Shown: positions 55,242 to 63,934 of the stretch, piece by piece
Layout: each line of letters starts with the position of its first letter
How positions within the stretch are numbered: the first letter of the stretch is position 1
NCBI GenBank assembly: GCA_003416985.1
Contig: QVIN01000002.1
Coordinates: 682,001 to 746,000, forward strand
Direction: 5' to 3'
Length of the DNA: 64,000 nt
DNA from: Duganella sp. BJB480
GTDB lineage: Bacteria; Pseudomonadota; Gammaproteobacteria; Burkholderiales; Burkholderiaceae_D
Made by a program: the position numbers and the translations under genes
Notes under the pieces: model-generated
The model's input: the letters and a program-made list of their open reading frames with translations, nothing else
Database searches by the model: none
Told to the model about the DNA's origin: nothing

Positions 55242-56377
55242 GACTTGCTTGCCTCACTCATGGATGTTGGGACATCGACTTCTTTCGGATACACCGGCTC
55301 GGCGCTGCGCCGTCCGGTACGGAATGCCTGCAATTGCAATACATAGTTCAGCACCTGCGACACCGCCTGGTACAGCTGGACCGGGATCTGCTGGTTGACC
55401 TGGCTGGTGTTGTAGATGGCGCGCGCCAGCGGCGCCAGCGGCATCACCTCGATCTTGAACTCGGCCGCCAGCTGGCGGATGTACAAGGCCATCTCGTCGA
55501 TGCCCTTGGCCACCACATACGGTGCTTCGGCACGGCCCTGGTCGTACTTGAGCGCCACCGCGTAGTGCTCCGGGTTGACGATCACCACGTCGGCGGTCGG
55601 CACGGTCTTGCGCGCGCTGCGCCGCGCCATCGCCCGCTGCAGCTGGCGGATGCGGCTCTTGACCTCGGGCCTGCCCTCGGTCGACTTGTGTTCCTCCTTC
55701 TGGTCCTGCTTGGACATGCGCTGGTTCTTGGCGAAGAAATACGCCTGCGCCGGCACGTCGATCAAAGCGAAGATGATAAACACCGCGATCAGCGACATCA
55801 AGCCGTCCAGCATCAAATTCGAGCCCGACATCATGGCCTGGCCCATCGGCATGTGCTGCAACTGCGTGTAGTTCTGCACGGTCGAGCGGGCCACGTGGAT
55901 CAGCACGGCGATCAGCACGCCGGCCTTGGCCAGCGAGATCAGGAATTCCGTGCCGTGCTTGGCGCTGAACAGCCGGCCCAGGTTGGCGGCCGGGCTCAGC
56001 CGTTCCATCTTGGGCTCCCAGTGCTTGGTGGTGATCACCCAGCCGCCCGGCACCATCGCGCCCAGCACGATAAAGAACGGCACCACGAACAACGGCAGCA
56101 CCATCTTGATCAGCAACCACATCGACGAGCTGAACACGGTGGACATGGCGTTGTCGATCGAGCCGGTGGCGCCCAGCGGCGCGTAGCTCTGGTGGAAGAT
56201 CTCCAGGAACTCGGCCAGGTAGTCGGGCAGCAGGTAGACGAACAGCTTCAGGCTGACCAGGATGCCGATCGCGGTCGACAGGTCGCGCGAGCGCACCACC
56301 TGCCCTTCCTGGCGCGATTTCTTGAGCTTCTGTTGTGAAGCCTTCTCTGTCTTGTCGGCGCTGTCCTGCTCAGCCAT
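55238..56377 (-). CDS. flhB: flagellar export switch protein FlhB
   Basis: Membrane protein of 379 residues that switches export from hook to filament substrates. It has four TM helices, a linker, and the cytoplasmic domain with the self-cleavage site at 268-271. This reads NPEH instead of the standard NPTH (VIVNPEHYAVALKYD). Cleavage chemistry lies at Asn-Pro, which is conserved. The segment IDEMALYIRQLAAEF and IPVQLYQAVSQVLNYV are typical. It overlaps fliR by 8 bases and flhA by 4. Confidence 0.94.
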   Translation of the reverse strand: MAEQDSADKTEKASQQKLKKSRQEGQVVRSRDLSTAIGILVSLKLFVYLLPDYLAEFLEIFHQSYAPLGATGSIDNAMSTVFSSSMWLLIKMVLPLFVVPFFIVLGAMVPGGWVITTKHWEPKMERLSPAANLGRLFSAKHGTEFLISLAKAGVLIAVLIHVARSTVQNYTQLQHMPMGQAMMSGSNLMLDGLMSLIAVFIIFALIDVPAQAYFFAKNQRMSKQDQKEEHKSTEGRPEVKSRIRQLQRAMARRSARKTVPTADVVIVNPEHYAVALKYDQGRAEAPYVVAKGIDEMALYIRQLAAEFKIEVMPLAPLARAIYNTSQVNQQIPVQLYQAVSQVLNYVLQLQAFRTGRRSAEPVYPKEVDVPTSMSEASKS

Positions 56378-57158
56378 GGACCGCCGCCTGCATCTGCTGG
56401 CGGATCAGCTCCAGCACCATATTGGTCATCCGCACATAGTGGTCGGGAATGAAGCGCACCACCTGGGCCAGCATCATCAGGCCGAAGATGGTGATCACCG
56501 AGAAGCCCAGCGCGAACAGGTTGAGCGCCGGCGCCACGCGGTTGAGCAGGCCGAAGCCCAGCTGCACCACCAGCGTGGAAAACACCACCGGGATGGCCAG
56601 CAGCATGGCGGCGGAAAAGATCCAGGCGACGTTGTAGGCGATCGCGTTGAGCAGCAGCGGCTGGTAGCCGTGGCCCAGCGGCCAGGCCTTGAAGCTCTGG
56701 CCGATGACGTTGGCGATCACCAGGTGGCCGTCGATGGCGAAGAACACGATGATCGACAGCACCGACAGCAGCGCCGACACCACGTCCGACGACTGGCCGT
56801 TGACCGGGTCGTTCATCACCGCCATCGAAAAGCCCATCTGCGACGACACCATGAAGCCCAGCACGCTGATCACCGACATGGCGAAGTGGAAGGCCAGGCC
56901 CAGCACGAAGCCGATCAAGGCCTGCTCGGCGCTGGCGGCGATGCCGCCCATGGAGAAGGGATCGATGGTGGCGGCGCCGGCGCCGGTGGTCAGCGGCAGC
57001 ATCAGGATGGCCAGCACCAGCGCGATCAGGATGCGTACCGTGACCGGCGTGACCGCCTCGCCCAGCACCGGGGCGCCGATGAACATCGCCAGAATGCGGC
57101 AGAACGGCCACCACAAGGCGGTGAGCAGGGGCAGCAGCTGGCTCAGTATCGGTTCCAT
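56370..57158 (-). CDS. fliR: flagellar export protein FliR
   Basis: Export-gate membrane protein of 262 residues with about six hydrophobic helices (GAPVLGEAVTPVTVRILIAL, and LALLTPFGLL-type segments near the end). With FliP and FliQ it forms the helical export channel. It lies between fliQ (13 bases away) and flhB (8-base overlap). Confidence 0.93.
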   Translation of the reverse strand: MEPILSQLLPLLTALWWPFCRILAMFIGAPVLGEAVTPVTVRILIALVLAILMLPLTTGAGAATIDPFSMGGIAASAEQALIGFVLGLAFHFAMSVISVLGFMVSSQMGFSMAVMNDPVNGQSSDVVSALLSVLSIIVFFAIDGHLVIANVIGQSFKAWPLGHGYQPLLLNAIAYNVAWIFSAAMLLAIPVVFSTLVVQLGFGLLNRVAPALNLFALGFSVITIFGLMMLAQVVRFIPDHYVRMTNMVLELIRQQMQAAVHG

Positions 57159-57171
57159 GACGGCGGGGAAG

Positions 57172-57444
57172 CTAACCGACCAGCGTGGCCGCGCGGGTGA
57201 AGATGGAGACGCAGAAATCCATCAGGTAGCCGGCCATCCAGCGCCCCATCAGGATGATGGCCAGCAGCGTCACCAGCAGCCTGGGCAAAAAGCTCAGCGT
57301 CTGCTCGTTGATCTGCGTGGCGGCCTGCACCAGCGCCACCACCAGGCCGGTGATCAGGCCGGGCACGACCAGGATCACCACCAGCAGCATGACGATGTGC
57401 AGCGATTCGACCACCAGGTCGACGGCAACTTCGGGAGTGAGCAT
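57172..57444 (-). CDS. fliQ: flagellar export protein FliQ
   Basis: Small export-gate protein of 90 residues with two membrane helices (HIVMLLVVILVVPGLITGL, and LPRLLVTLLAIILMGRWM). Residues ATQINEQTLSFLP are the conserved core. It starts 17 bases after fliP and is followed by fliR. Confidence 0.94.
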   Translation of the reverse strand: MLTPEVAVDLVVESLHIVMLLVVILVVPGLITGLVVALVQAATQINEQTLSFLPRLLVTLLAIILMGRWMAGYLMDFCVSIFTRAATLVG

Positions 57445-57461
57445 CGTGGCCGCCTATCTTG

Positions 57462-58220
57462 TCAGTACGCCTGCACGCTGGTCACGAGCGTGTTGACGGT
57501 CAGGGTCCAGCCGTCCACCAGCACAAACAGCAGCAGCTTGAACGGCAATGAAATCACCAGCGGCGACAGCATCATCATACCCATCGCCATCAGCACCGAC
57601 GACACCACCAGGTCGATCACCAGGAAGGGAATGAACAGCATGCAGCCGATCTGGAACGCGGTCTTCAACTCCGACAGCACGAACGCGGCCAGCTTGACGG
57701 TGAAGGCGTGCTGCGACGGCTCGGTGATCTTGTCCTCGCCGGCCAGGTGGGCGATCTGCTGCAGCGCGGCCTTGCTGGTCTGGGCGAGCATGAAGCGCGC
57801 CACCGGCTTCTCGGCGATCTGCAGCGCGGTCTCCAGGCCGATCTTGTCCTGGTCGTAGGGCACGAAGGCGTCCTTCCAGATCTGGTCGCCGATCGGGCGC
57901 ATCACCAGCAGGGTCAGGATCAGCGCCACGCCGGTGATGATGCGGTTGGGCAGGCCCTGCTGCAGCCCCAGCGCCTGACGCAGCAGCGACAGCACGATGA
58001 CGAAGCGGGTGAAGCTGGTCATCATCATCACCATCACCGGGAGCAAGCCCAGCAAGGTCATGATGATCAGGATCTGAGTCTTGACCGTCAGCTCGGTTTT
58101 CGCGCCGGGCACCACGTTGGCCAGCAGGTCGACCGCGTGGGCGGGCCCGGCGGCGCACAGGGCCAGGCCGGCCAAGCCAGCCAGGCCGGCCAGGCGGCGC
58201 GGCGTCATGCTCCAGGTCAT
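57462..58220 (-). CDS. fliP: flagellar export protein FliP
   Basis: Export-gate protein of 252 residues with a cleavable signal peptide (ending GPAHA) and four TM helices. The signature LPVMVMMMTSFTRFVIVLSL, TFIPYLVIDLVV-like FIPFLVIDLVVSSVLMAMG and MMMLSPLVISLPFKLLLFV are in place. The first Met at 58220 overlaps the fliN stop by four bases (ATGA). Confidence 0.96.
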   Translation of the reverse strand: MTWSMTPRRLAGLAGLAGLALCAAGPAHAVDLLANVVPGAKTELTVKTQILIIMTLLGLLPVMVMMMTSFTRFVIVLSLLRQALGLQQGLPNRIITGVALILTLLVMRPIGDQIWKDAFVPYDQDKIGLETALQIAEKPVARFMLAQTSKAALQQIAHLAGEDKITEPSQHAFTVKLAAFVLSELKTAFQIGCMLFIPFLVIDLVVSSVLMAMGMMMLSPLVISLPFKLLLFVLVDGWTLTVNTLVTSVQAY

Positions 58221-58591
58221 GGAGTCATCATGTCGAGATTGAGGCCGTCCAGGTCGATGACTTTGAGGCCGTAGTTCTCGCCCGCCACCACCACCTCGGC
58301 GCGGCCGATGGCGGTGCCGTTGACCTTGATCACCAGCGGCTCGCCGGCCAGCACGTCGAGCTCGACCACGCTGTCCGGGCCGATCGCCATCAGGTCCTGC
58401 AGCGAGATGCGGGCCGAGCCCACCTCCAGCGTCAGCGTCACGGGGATCTTGCGCATCATGGCCGGCAGGTCGCGCCGCACCGGCGTGGCCGGCACGTCGG
58501 TCAGCTCGGTGCCGACCTGGTCGATGATCATCTCTTCGGACAGGTCTTCCAGCAGGGCGTCGCTAGGGTTGGCTACGTTCATGTTCATCAT
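58217..58591 (-). CDS. fliN: flagellar motor switch protein FliN
   Basis: C-ring protein of 124 residues. A short variable N-terminus precedes the SpoA/FliN domain (RKIPVTLTLEVGSARISLQD, then GPDSVVELDVLAGEPLVIKV, then VVAGENYGLKVID). The start is set at the first ATG just after the fliM stop (TAA-C-ATG); a TTG at 58609 inside fliM is also in frame. It pairs with FliM in the rotor. Confidence 0.93.
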   Translation of the reverse strand: MMNMNVANPSDALLEDLSEEMIIDQVGTELTDVPATPVRRDLPAMMRKIPVTLTLEVGSARISLQDLMAIGPDSVVELDVLAGEPLVIKVNGTAIGRAEVVVAGENYGLKVIDLDGLNLDMMTP

Positions 58592-58592
58592 G

Positions 58593-59471
58593 TTATTCGG
58601 CGTCTTCAAAAGAGGTTAAACAGAGTTTGCCTTTGTGTTCGGTCACGGCGGCGGTGAAGATGCGGGAATCCTCCAGCAGCACATCCGCTCTGTTCAGGCT
58701 GATCGGGATCACGTCGCCGACCTGTAAATCGTAGAGGCTGCCCAACGGCACCTCCTTGCTGGCCAGGCGGCCGACCAGGCCCACCTGCAGGCGCTGGGCC
58801 AGCGGCGCGACCGCCTTGGGCTTTTTGCCGGCGTCGCGGTCGCGCAGCAGGCCGCGCAGCACGCTGGTCATCAGCGTCTTGTCCAGCGCGAACCAGTACT
58901 TGCCGGTGGCGCCGCTGGCGATGTCGGCCAGGGTGACGGTGATGATCCAGCTGCCCTTGGGCGGATGCGAGCCGGGGGCCGGCTTGAATTCGCTGTCGGC
59001 CGCTTCCGGCTCGCCTTCGGCGGCGGGGGCCTTGTCCGGCACCGGCAGGTTCAGTTCGATGCGGCCGGCCAGCGTGCCGGCCAACTGTTGCCCCAGCACC
59101 ACCGCCAGGCGCTCCTCGGTGGCGGTCACCCGCACCGCGTTCTCGTCCAGCGCGGCGGCGTCGGCCTTGCCGCTGCCGTAGCGGTAGTTCAGCACGCTCA
59201 GCAGCACCTTGCGCTCCAGCGAGAAGGCGATGTGGCCGGCCGGCGCGGCAAAGCTGAGCCAGCGGCTGCGGATCTCGTCGCCCTCGAGCCGGCTGAACGC
59301 GACGTCCTCGACCTGGAAGCCGCCCCAGTAGCGGCGGTTCATGTTCAGCCGCATCGACTGGGACAGGTCGTCGCGCAATTGGGCGGCGAAGATGTGCAGC
59401 AGGTGCACAGGCCGCCCCAGCAGGCAGGGATCCAGCACGAGGGGTGGCGCTGTCTGTTTTGTCGTTGTCAT
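58593..59471 (-). CDS. fliM: flagellar motor switch protein FliM, lacking the CheY-binding N-terminus
   Basis: C-ring protein of 292 residues. A FliM/CheC-like middle domain (about 25-180, with SQSMRLNMNRRYWGGFQVED) and a C-terminal FliN-like domain (QRLQVGLVGRLASKEVPLGS, then DVLLEDSRIFTAAVTEHKGK) are recognisable. The N-terminus is MTTTKQTAPPLVLDPC and contains no LSQDEIDALL-type motif, which normally binds CheY-P; upstream DNA is non-coding. The length is 30-50 residues below the usual FliM. It is first in the operon fliM-N-P-Q-R-flhB-flhA. Confidence 0.88.
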   Translation of the reverse strand: MTTTKQTAPPLVLDPCLLGRPVHLLHIFAAQLRDDLSQSMRLNMNRRYWGGFQVEDVAFSRLEGDEIRSRWLSFAAPAGHIAFSLERKVLLSVLNYRYGSGKADAAALDENAVRVTATEERLAVVLGQQLAGTLAGRIELNLPVPDKAPAAEGEPEAADSEFKPAPGSHPPKGSWIITVTLADIASGATGKYWFALDKTLMTSVLRGLLRDRDAGKKPKAVAPLAQRLQVGLVGRLASKEVPLGSLYDLQVGDVIPISLNRADVLLEDSRIFTAAVTEHKGKLCLTSFEDAE

Positions 59472-60061
59472 GTTTTCGCCATGTCGGAAATTCTTCGCTA
59501 CATCACCATCATCGCACTATCCAGCTAAAAACTGGTTACTTCCAGCGCACTATTTGGGGAATATTACCTATCGTAACTTAAAGTCATGCGATGTCGGTAG
59601 CACAGGATACATCAAAATTCACATTATTTCCATCCAACAATATTTGACCGTAATTCCGTGTGGCAAATAAGCCTTTACAAGAGTATTGCCAGCCAGTAAG
59701 CTTAACCCGCTCCAGTCGTTTGACGCTGCTGTGCAACACACTTGAATAAATGGCGCTTAGTGAATGATTTATAACGATATTTGCCGTAGGAAAACAGTCC
59801 GTACGAGCTACCAGCCGTCTGGCGCCCCATTTTCCCCCTATGAGTCGGCAATTGTGACATCGGCCCCAACGCGGCGACCTGGTCACACTCCAGGCCGGCA
59901 TTCCTACACTGCCTTTCTTACAAGACTGTGACATACATATCGTTATGTCGTTTGATTGAGAACAGCTACCGACAGATAAACAACGCGGGACTTGCTGCTT
60001 TCTGGCAATCTGGATATGGTAGATGGATGGGACTAACGTCGCATAAACGGGAGATAGCAAG
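59472..60061. other. 590-bp AT-rich divergent control region of the flagellar locus, no gene recognised
   Basis: This gap lies between the divergent fliM and fliE genes, where many Flag-2 loci have the activator gene lafK. A hand count of 59521-60060 gives about 46% G+C, far below the flanking genes. It contains the inverted repeat GACATA-N8-TATGTC (59930-59949) and two copies of TGTGACAT (59853-59860, 59927-59934). A weak TTGCCA-N18-TATTGT promoter-like pair faces fliM. A 116-codon open frame (59584-59934, minus) has no ribosome-binding site and is not annotated. A regulator gene is not visible. Confidence 0.7.
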
Positions 60062-60406
60062 ATGAGTAACGGAATCTCTAACCTGATACAAGCCGACCTC
60101 GCGTCGCTCACCAACGCGGCGCAAAACCTGGCCACCCAGACCGTGGCCCCGGCCGCGCAGTTCGGCGCCGGCGACGCCCAGCCCGCCTTCTCCTTCGCCC
60201 AGTCGATGAAGGACGCGGTCCACAAAGTCAACGACGCCGACGCCAACGCGGCCCAGCAAATGTCCGACGTCGATTCCGGCAAGAGCGACGACCTGGTCGG
60301 CGCCATGCTGTCCAGCCAGGAAGCCAGCCTGTCCTTCTCGATGTTGATGCAAGTGCGCAACAAAGTGATGGGCGCCGTGGACGAGCTCATCAAATTACCG
60401 CTGTAA
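60062..60406 (+). CDS. fliE: flagellar hook-basal body protein FliE
   Basis: Periplasmic protein of 114 residues linking the MS ring to the rod. The C-terminal half has the conserved ASLSFSMLMQVRNKVMGAVDEL. It starts at the ATG after GGGAG and is the first gene of the plus-strand fliE-F-G-H-I operon. Confidence 0.92.
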   Translation: MSNGISNLIQADLASLTNAAQNLATQTVAPAAQFGAGDAQPAFSFAQSMKDAVHKVNDADANAAQQMSDVDSGKSDDLVGAMLSSQEASLSFSMLMQVRNKVMGAVDELIKLPL

Positions 60407-60427
60407 GTCTTCGCGAAAGCCATCAAC

Positions 60428-62197
60428 GTGATCAACCCCATCAAGTCCGCCTTCGAGCGCTGGCGCGCCAGCCCCGTCGCGCTGTCCCTGCCGCCCAACC
60501 TGCTGAAAAACCTGTACCCGCTGCTGTTGCTGGCGATCGGCGTGACCGCCATGGTGCTGATGTACCTGTGGAACGTCCAGGCGGGCTATAAGCCGGTGTT
60601 CGGCGCGCACGAGAAGGTCGCCGCCGCCGACATGATGACGGTGCTCGACGCCGACCACATCCCCTACCGCCTGCATCCCGACAGCGGCCAGGTGCTGGTG
60701 CCCAACTCGATGCTGGGCAAGGTACGCATGCTGCTGGCCGCCAAGGGCGTGACCGCGCAGCTGCCGGCCGGCCTGGAGCTGATGGACAAGAACGACCCGC
60801 TGGGCGTCTCCCAGTTCGTGCAGGACGTGCGCTTCCGCCGCGGCCTGGAAGGCGAGCTGGCGCAATCGATCATGACGCTGGACGCGATCGCCCACGCGCG
60901 CGTGCACCTGTCGATCGCCAAGTCGACCTCCTTCGTGTCCTCCGACGGCGAGAAATCGTCGGCCTCGGTGGTGCTGGCCTTGAAACCGGGCCACACCATG
61001 GCGCCCGAGGCGATCGCCGCAGTCGTGAACATGGTGGCCGGCAGCGTCGCCAGCCTGAGCCCGCAGCGCGTGAGCGTGGTCGACCAGGCCGGCAACCTGC
61101 TGTCCTCGCACGTCGACCTGGCCGACGGCTTCGACGCCGGCGCTGCCAGCAACGAGAACGGCAAGCGCATCCAGGACGAGGTCAAGGCCAATGTGCGCAA
61201 CCTGCTGGGCCCGGTCATCGGCGACGACAACTTCCGCATGAGCGTGATGGCCATGGTCGACAACGACAAGGTCGAGGAAACGGTGGAGAAATACGGCGCC
61301 GATCCCAAGGTCACCAGCGAGGCCATGCGCGAGGAGATGGACCGCAACCGCGTGGCGCAGGGCGTGCCGGGCACGCTGTCGAACCGGCCGCCGCCGGCCA
61401 ACGCCAACCCGGCCGACGCCGCCAAGCCGGCCGCCGCCAACGATCCCAACAATCCGGCCGACGGCACCGCGCGCAAGAACGCCACCACCCGCCAGTACGC
61501 CTACGACCGCAGCATCACCCAGACCAAGCGCAGCCGTGGCCGCCTCGAGAAGCTGAGCGTGGCCGTGGTGCTGGCGCAGGCCGCCTCGCCCACACCCAAG
61601 ACCGGCTGGAGCGCCAACGAGATCGCCAACATCGACAAGATCCTGCGCAACGGCCTGGGCATCAACACCGAACGCGGCGACCAGCTGGTGGTGTCGGCCA
61701 TGAACTTCCCGCCCAAGGCCGCCGTCACCCCATGGTGGCAGGAACGCGACACCGTGGTCGACATCAGCTCCTACGTGATGTACGGGGTCGGCATCATCCT
61801 CGGCTACTTCCTGCTGCTGCGTCCGCTGATGCGCCTGGCCACCGTGCGCTTCACCCCGGCGCCGCAGGAACTGGCGCGCATCGCCGCCGAGCGCCGCGCC
61901 GCCGAGCAGGCCGCCGTGGCGGCCGCCAAGGAGGCCAAGGAGGCGGCCGCCGCAGCCGCGCCGGCCCTGGCCGGCCAAGGCGCGCCGGGCACGCCGGGCG
62001 CCGCCCCCGCCCTGCCGGGCGCCGCGATCCAGCCGGGCATGCCGGTGGTGCCGCTGCTGGAAAACTACGATCTGCCGCCGCCAGGCTCGGCCGTCGACGT
62101 CATGGTCGACCACCTGAAAGTACTGGCCGCCAAAGAACCGGAACGTGTCGCCGAAGTCGTCAAACAATGGATGCAGAAAAATGGCCGAACTCAATAA
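60428..62197 (+). CDS. fliF: flagellar MS-ring protein FliF
   Basis: MS-ring protein of 589 residues. Two TM helices (about residues 30-52 and 440-460) flank a large periplasmic part with ring-building motifs (PYRLHPDSGQVLVPNSMLGK, then RVHLSIAKSTSFVSSDGEKS). A Pro/Ala-rich linker lies near 310-345, and the C-terminal cytoplasmic tail (VDVMVDHLKVLAAKEPERVA) binds FliG. The last codons overlap fliG. Confidence 0.95.
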   Translation: MINPIKSAFERWRASPVALSLPPNLLKNLYPLLLLAIGVTAMVLMYLWNVQAGYKPVFGAHEKVAAADMMTVLDADHIPYRLHPDSGQVLVPNSMLGKVRMLLAAKGVTAQLPAGLELMDKNDPLGVSQFVQDVRFRRGLEGELAQSIMTLDAIAHARVHLSIAKSTSFVSSDGEKSSASVVLALKPGHTMAPEAIAAVVNMVAGSVASLSPQRVSVVDQAGNLLSSHVDLADGFDAGAASNENGKRIQDEVKANVRNLLGPVIGDDNFRMSVMAMVDNDKVEETVEKYGADPKVTSEAMREEMDRNRVAQGVPGTLSNRPPPANANPADAAKPAAANDPNNPADGTARKNATTRQYAYDRSITQTKRSRGRLEKLSVAVVLAQAASPTPKTGWSANEIANIDKILRNGLGINTERGDQLVVSAMNFPPKAAVTPWWQERDTVVDISSYVMYGVGIILGYFLLLRPLMRLATVRFTPAPQELARIAAERRAAEQAAVAAAKEAKEAAAAAAPALAGQGAPGTPGAAPALPGAAIQPGMPVVPLLENYDLPPPGSAVDVMVDHLKVLAAKEPERVAEVVKQWMQKNGRTQ

Positions 62198-63227
62198 CAT
62201 GCAGAACGACGAGGACTACGGCAACGCGGTCCACAACGCCCAGCTGTCGCCGGTGGAACAGGCGGCCATCGTGCTGCTGAGCATAGGCGAGGAGCCGGCC
62301 GCAGCCGTGCTGCGCTGCCTGACGCGCGAGGAATTGCTGGAGGTGACCCAGGTCATGTCGCGCATGAGCGGCATCAAGGTCGAGTCCGTCAAGACCGCGA
62401 TGCAGACCTTCTTCGACGACTACCGCCAGCAGTCCGGCGTGCACGGCGCCTCGCGCAGCTACCTGAAGCGCTCGCTGGACCTGGCGCTGGGCGGCGACCT
62501 CGCGAATACCGTGCTCAACAACATCTACGGCGACGAGCTGCGGCCCAAGATGGCGCGCCTGCAGTGGGCCTCGCCGAAATGGCTGGCCGAGTACATCTCC
62601 AACGAGCACGTGCAGATGCAGGCGGTGTTCCTGGCCTTCCTGCCGCCGGCGCTGGCCGGCCAGATCATCGACGCGCTGCCGGCCGACGGCCGCGACCTGG
62701 TGCTGCTGAACCTGGCCCGCATGGAGGAAGTCGACCGCGACCTGCTGCTCGAACTCGACGAGCTGGTGATGCGCTGCCTGTCCTCGTTCGATTCGCAGAG
62801 CACCAGCGTGGAAGGCATCCGCCAGGCCGCCGAGATCCTCAACCGCCTGCCGAGCAACCGCGCGCAGATGGTCGAGCTGCTGCGCGCGCACGACCCGGAC
62901 GTGGTGTCCAAGATCGAGCTGTCGATGTACGACTTCTTCATCCTCGGCAACCAGTCCGAGGTGGCGATCACCCGCATCATCGAGGAAGTGCCGCTGGAGC
63001 AGTGGGCGATCGCGCTCAAGGGCGCCGAAGTGTCGATCCGCGACGCCATCCTCAAGACCATGCCGAAACGCCAGGCCCAGGCCTTCGAGGACATGATGCG
63101 GCGCGCCGGTCCGATGCCGCTGTCGCGCATCGAGCAAACCCGCCAGGAAATCATGGCCACCGTCAAGGCGCTGGCCGACGTCGGCGAGATCGAGATCCAG
63201 CTGTTCGCCGAACAGGTGATCGAATGA
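62181..63227 (+). CDS. fliG: flagellar motor switch protein FliG
   Basis: Rotor protein of 348 residues, the interface with MotA. The N-domain (SPVEQAAIVLLSIGEEPAAA), the middle EHPQ-like motif (here NEHVQMQAVFLAF), and the C-terminal domain are present. In the charged ridge the usual RDDL reads FEDMMRRAG, so one of the two Asp residues is lost. The start may be the ATG at 62181 (overlapping the fliF end by 17 bases) or at 62199. Its last bases overlap fliH (ATGA). Confidence 0.93.
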   Translation: MAELNNMQNDEDYGNAVHNAQLSPVEQAAIVLLSIGEEPAAAVLRCLTREELLEVTQVMSRMSGIKVESVKTAMQTFFDDYRQQSGVHGASRSYLKRSLDLALGGDLANTVLNNIYGDELRPKMARLQWASPKWLAEYISNEHVQMQAVFLAFLPPALAGQIIDALPADGRDLVLLNLARMEEVDRDLLLELDELVMRCLSSFDSQSTSVEGIRQAAEILNRLPSNRAQMVELLRAHDPDVVSKIELSMYDFFILGNQSEVAITRIIEEVPLEQWAIALKGAEVSIRDAILKTMPKRQAQAFEDMMRRAGPMPLSRIEQTRQEIMATVKALADVGEIEIQLFAEQVIE

Positions 63228-63934
63228 AGCAGTTCCGCGCCTACCGCTTCCCGCCGCTGGCCCAGTTCACCAACCTCGCGCACCAGCGCGCGGTGGCGCA
63301 GAGCCACAGCCAGAGCGGCGACGGCGGCGCCCAGTGGGCCGCCTCGGTCAGCGAGGGCTTCGAACAGGGCCAGCGCGACGGCTACGAGATCGGCCTGGCC
63401 CGCGGCCAGGAGGACGGCTTCGAGGCCGGCCGCGCGTCCGGCCAGGAACAGGGCCGCGAGGAAGGCCGCCACGAAACCCTGGTGGCCTACGACCAGATGG
63501 CGCGCCCGGTCGACGCCATGCTGAAAAGCCTCAAAAAGCTGCGCTCCGACTACCGCGCCGCCCAGCGCAAGGAAGTGGTCGACCTCGTGGCCAAGGTGGC
63601 GCGCCAGGTGATCCGCGCCGAGCTGGCGCTGCAGCCGGTGCAGCTGATGGCCCTGGTCGAGGAAACGCTGGCGTCGATGCCGCCCACCCGCGAGGAGATC
63701 GACGTGTTCCTCAATCCGGAAGAGCTCAAGCGCATCGCCGAGCTGGACCCGAAACGTTCCAAGCGCTGGAACCTGATCCCGGACGCCCGCCTCGACGCCG
63801 GCGAATGCCGCATCAAGGCCGGCGACAATGAAGTCGATGCCGGATGTCATCAACGTCTTGCGGCTGTCATGGAACAGGTCGATAATCAACTTCAAGCTGC
63901 CGACGGCGGCGATGAACCGGAGAGCGAAGAGTGA
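63224..63934 (+). CDS. fliH: flagellar assembly protein FliH
   Basis: Negative regulator and tether of the export ATPase, 236 residues. The central GxxxG-like repeats (EGFEQGQRDGYEIGLARGQE, then GFEAGRASGQEQGREEG) form the long helix typical of FliH, followed by a V-ATPase E-subunit-like C-terminal domain (EVVDLVAKVARQVIRAEL). The ATG overlaps the fliG stop (ATGA), and the stop overlaps the fliI start. Confidence 0.92.
   Translation: MKQFRAYRFPPLAQFTNLAHQRAVAQSHSQSGDGGAQWAASVSEGFEQGQRDGYEIGLARGQEDGFEAGRASGQEQGREEGRHETLVAYDQMARPVDAMLKSLKKLRSDYRAAQRKEVVDLVAKVARQVIRAELALQPVQLMALVEETLASMPPTREEIDVFLNPEELKRIAELDPKRSKRWNLIPDARLDAGECRIKAGDNEVDAGCHQRLAAVMEQVDNQLQAADGGDEPESEE

Noticed and set aside
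59584..59934. Open frame of 116 codons on the minus strand in the AT-rich flagellar gap
   Set aside because: No ribosome-binding site, no recognisable domain and no typical codon use. The frame continues into the antisense of fliE. It could be real only if conserved in relatives.
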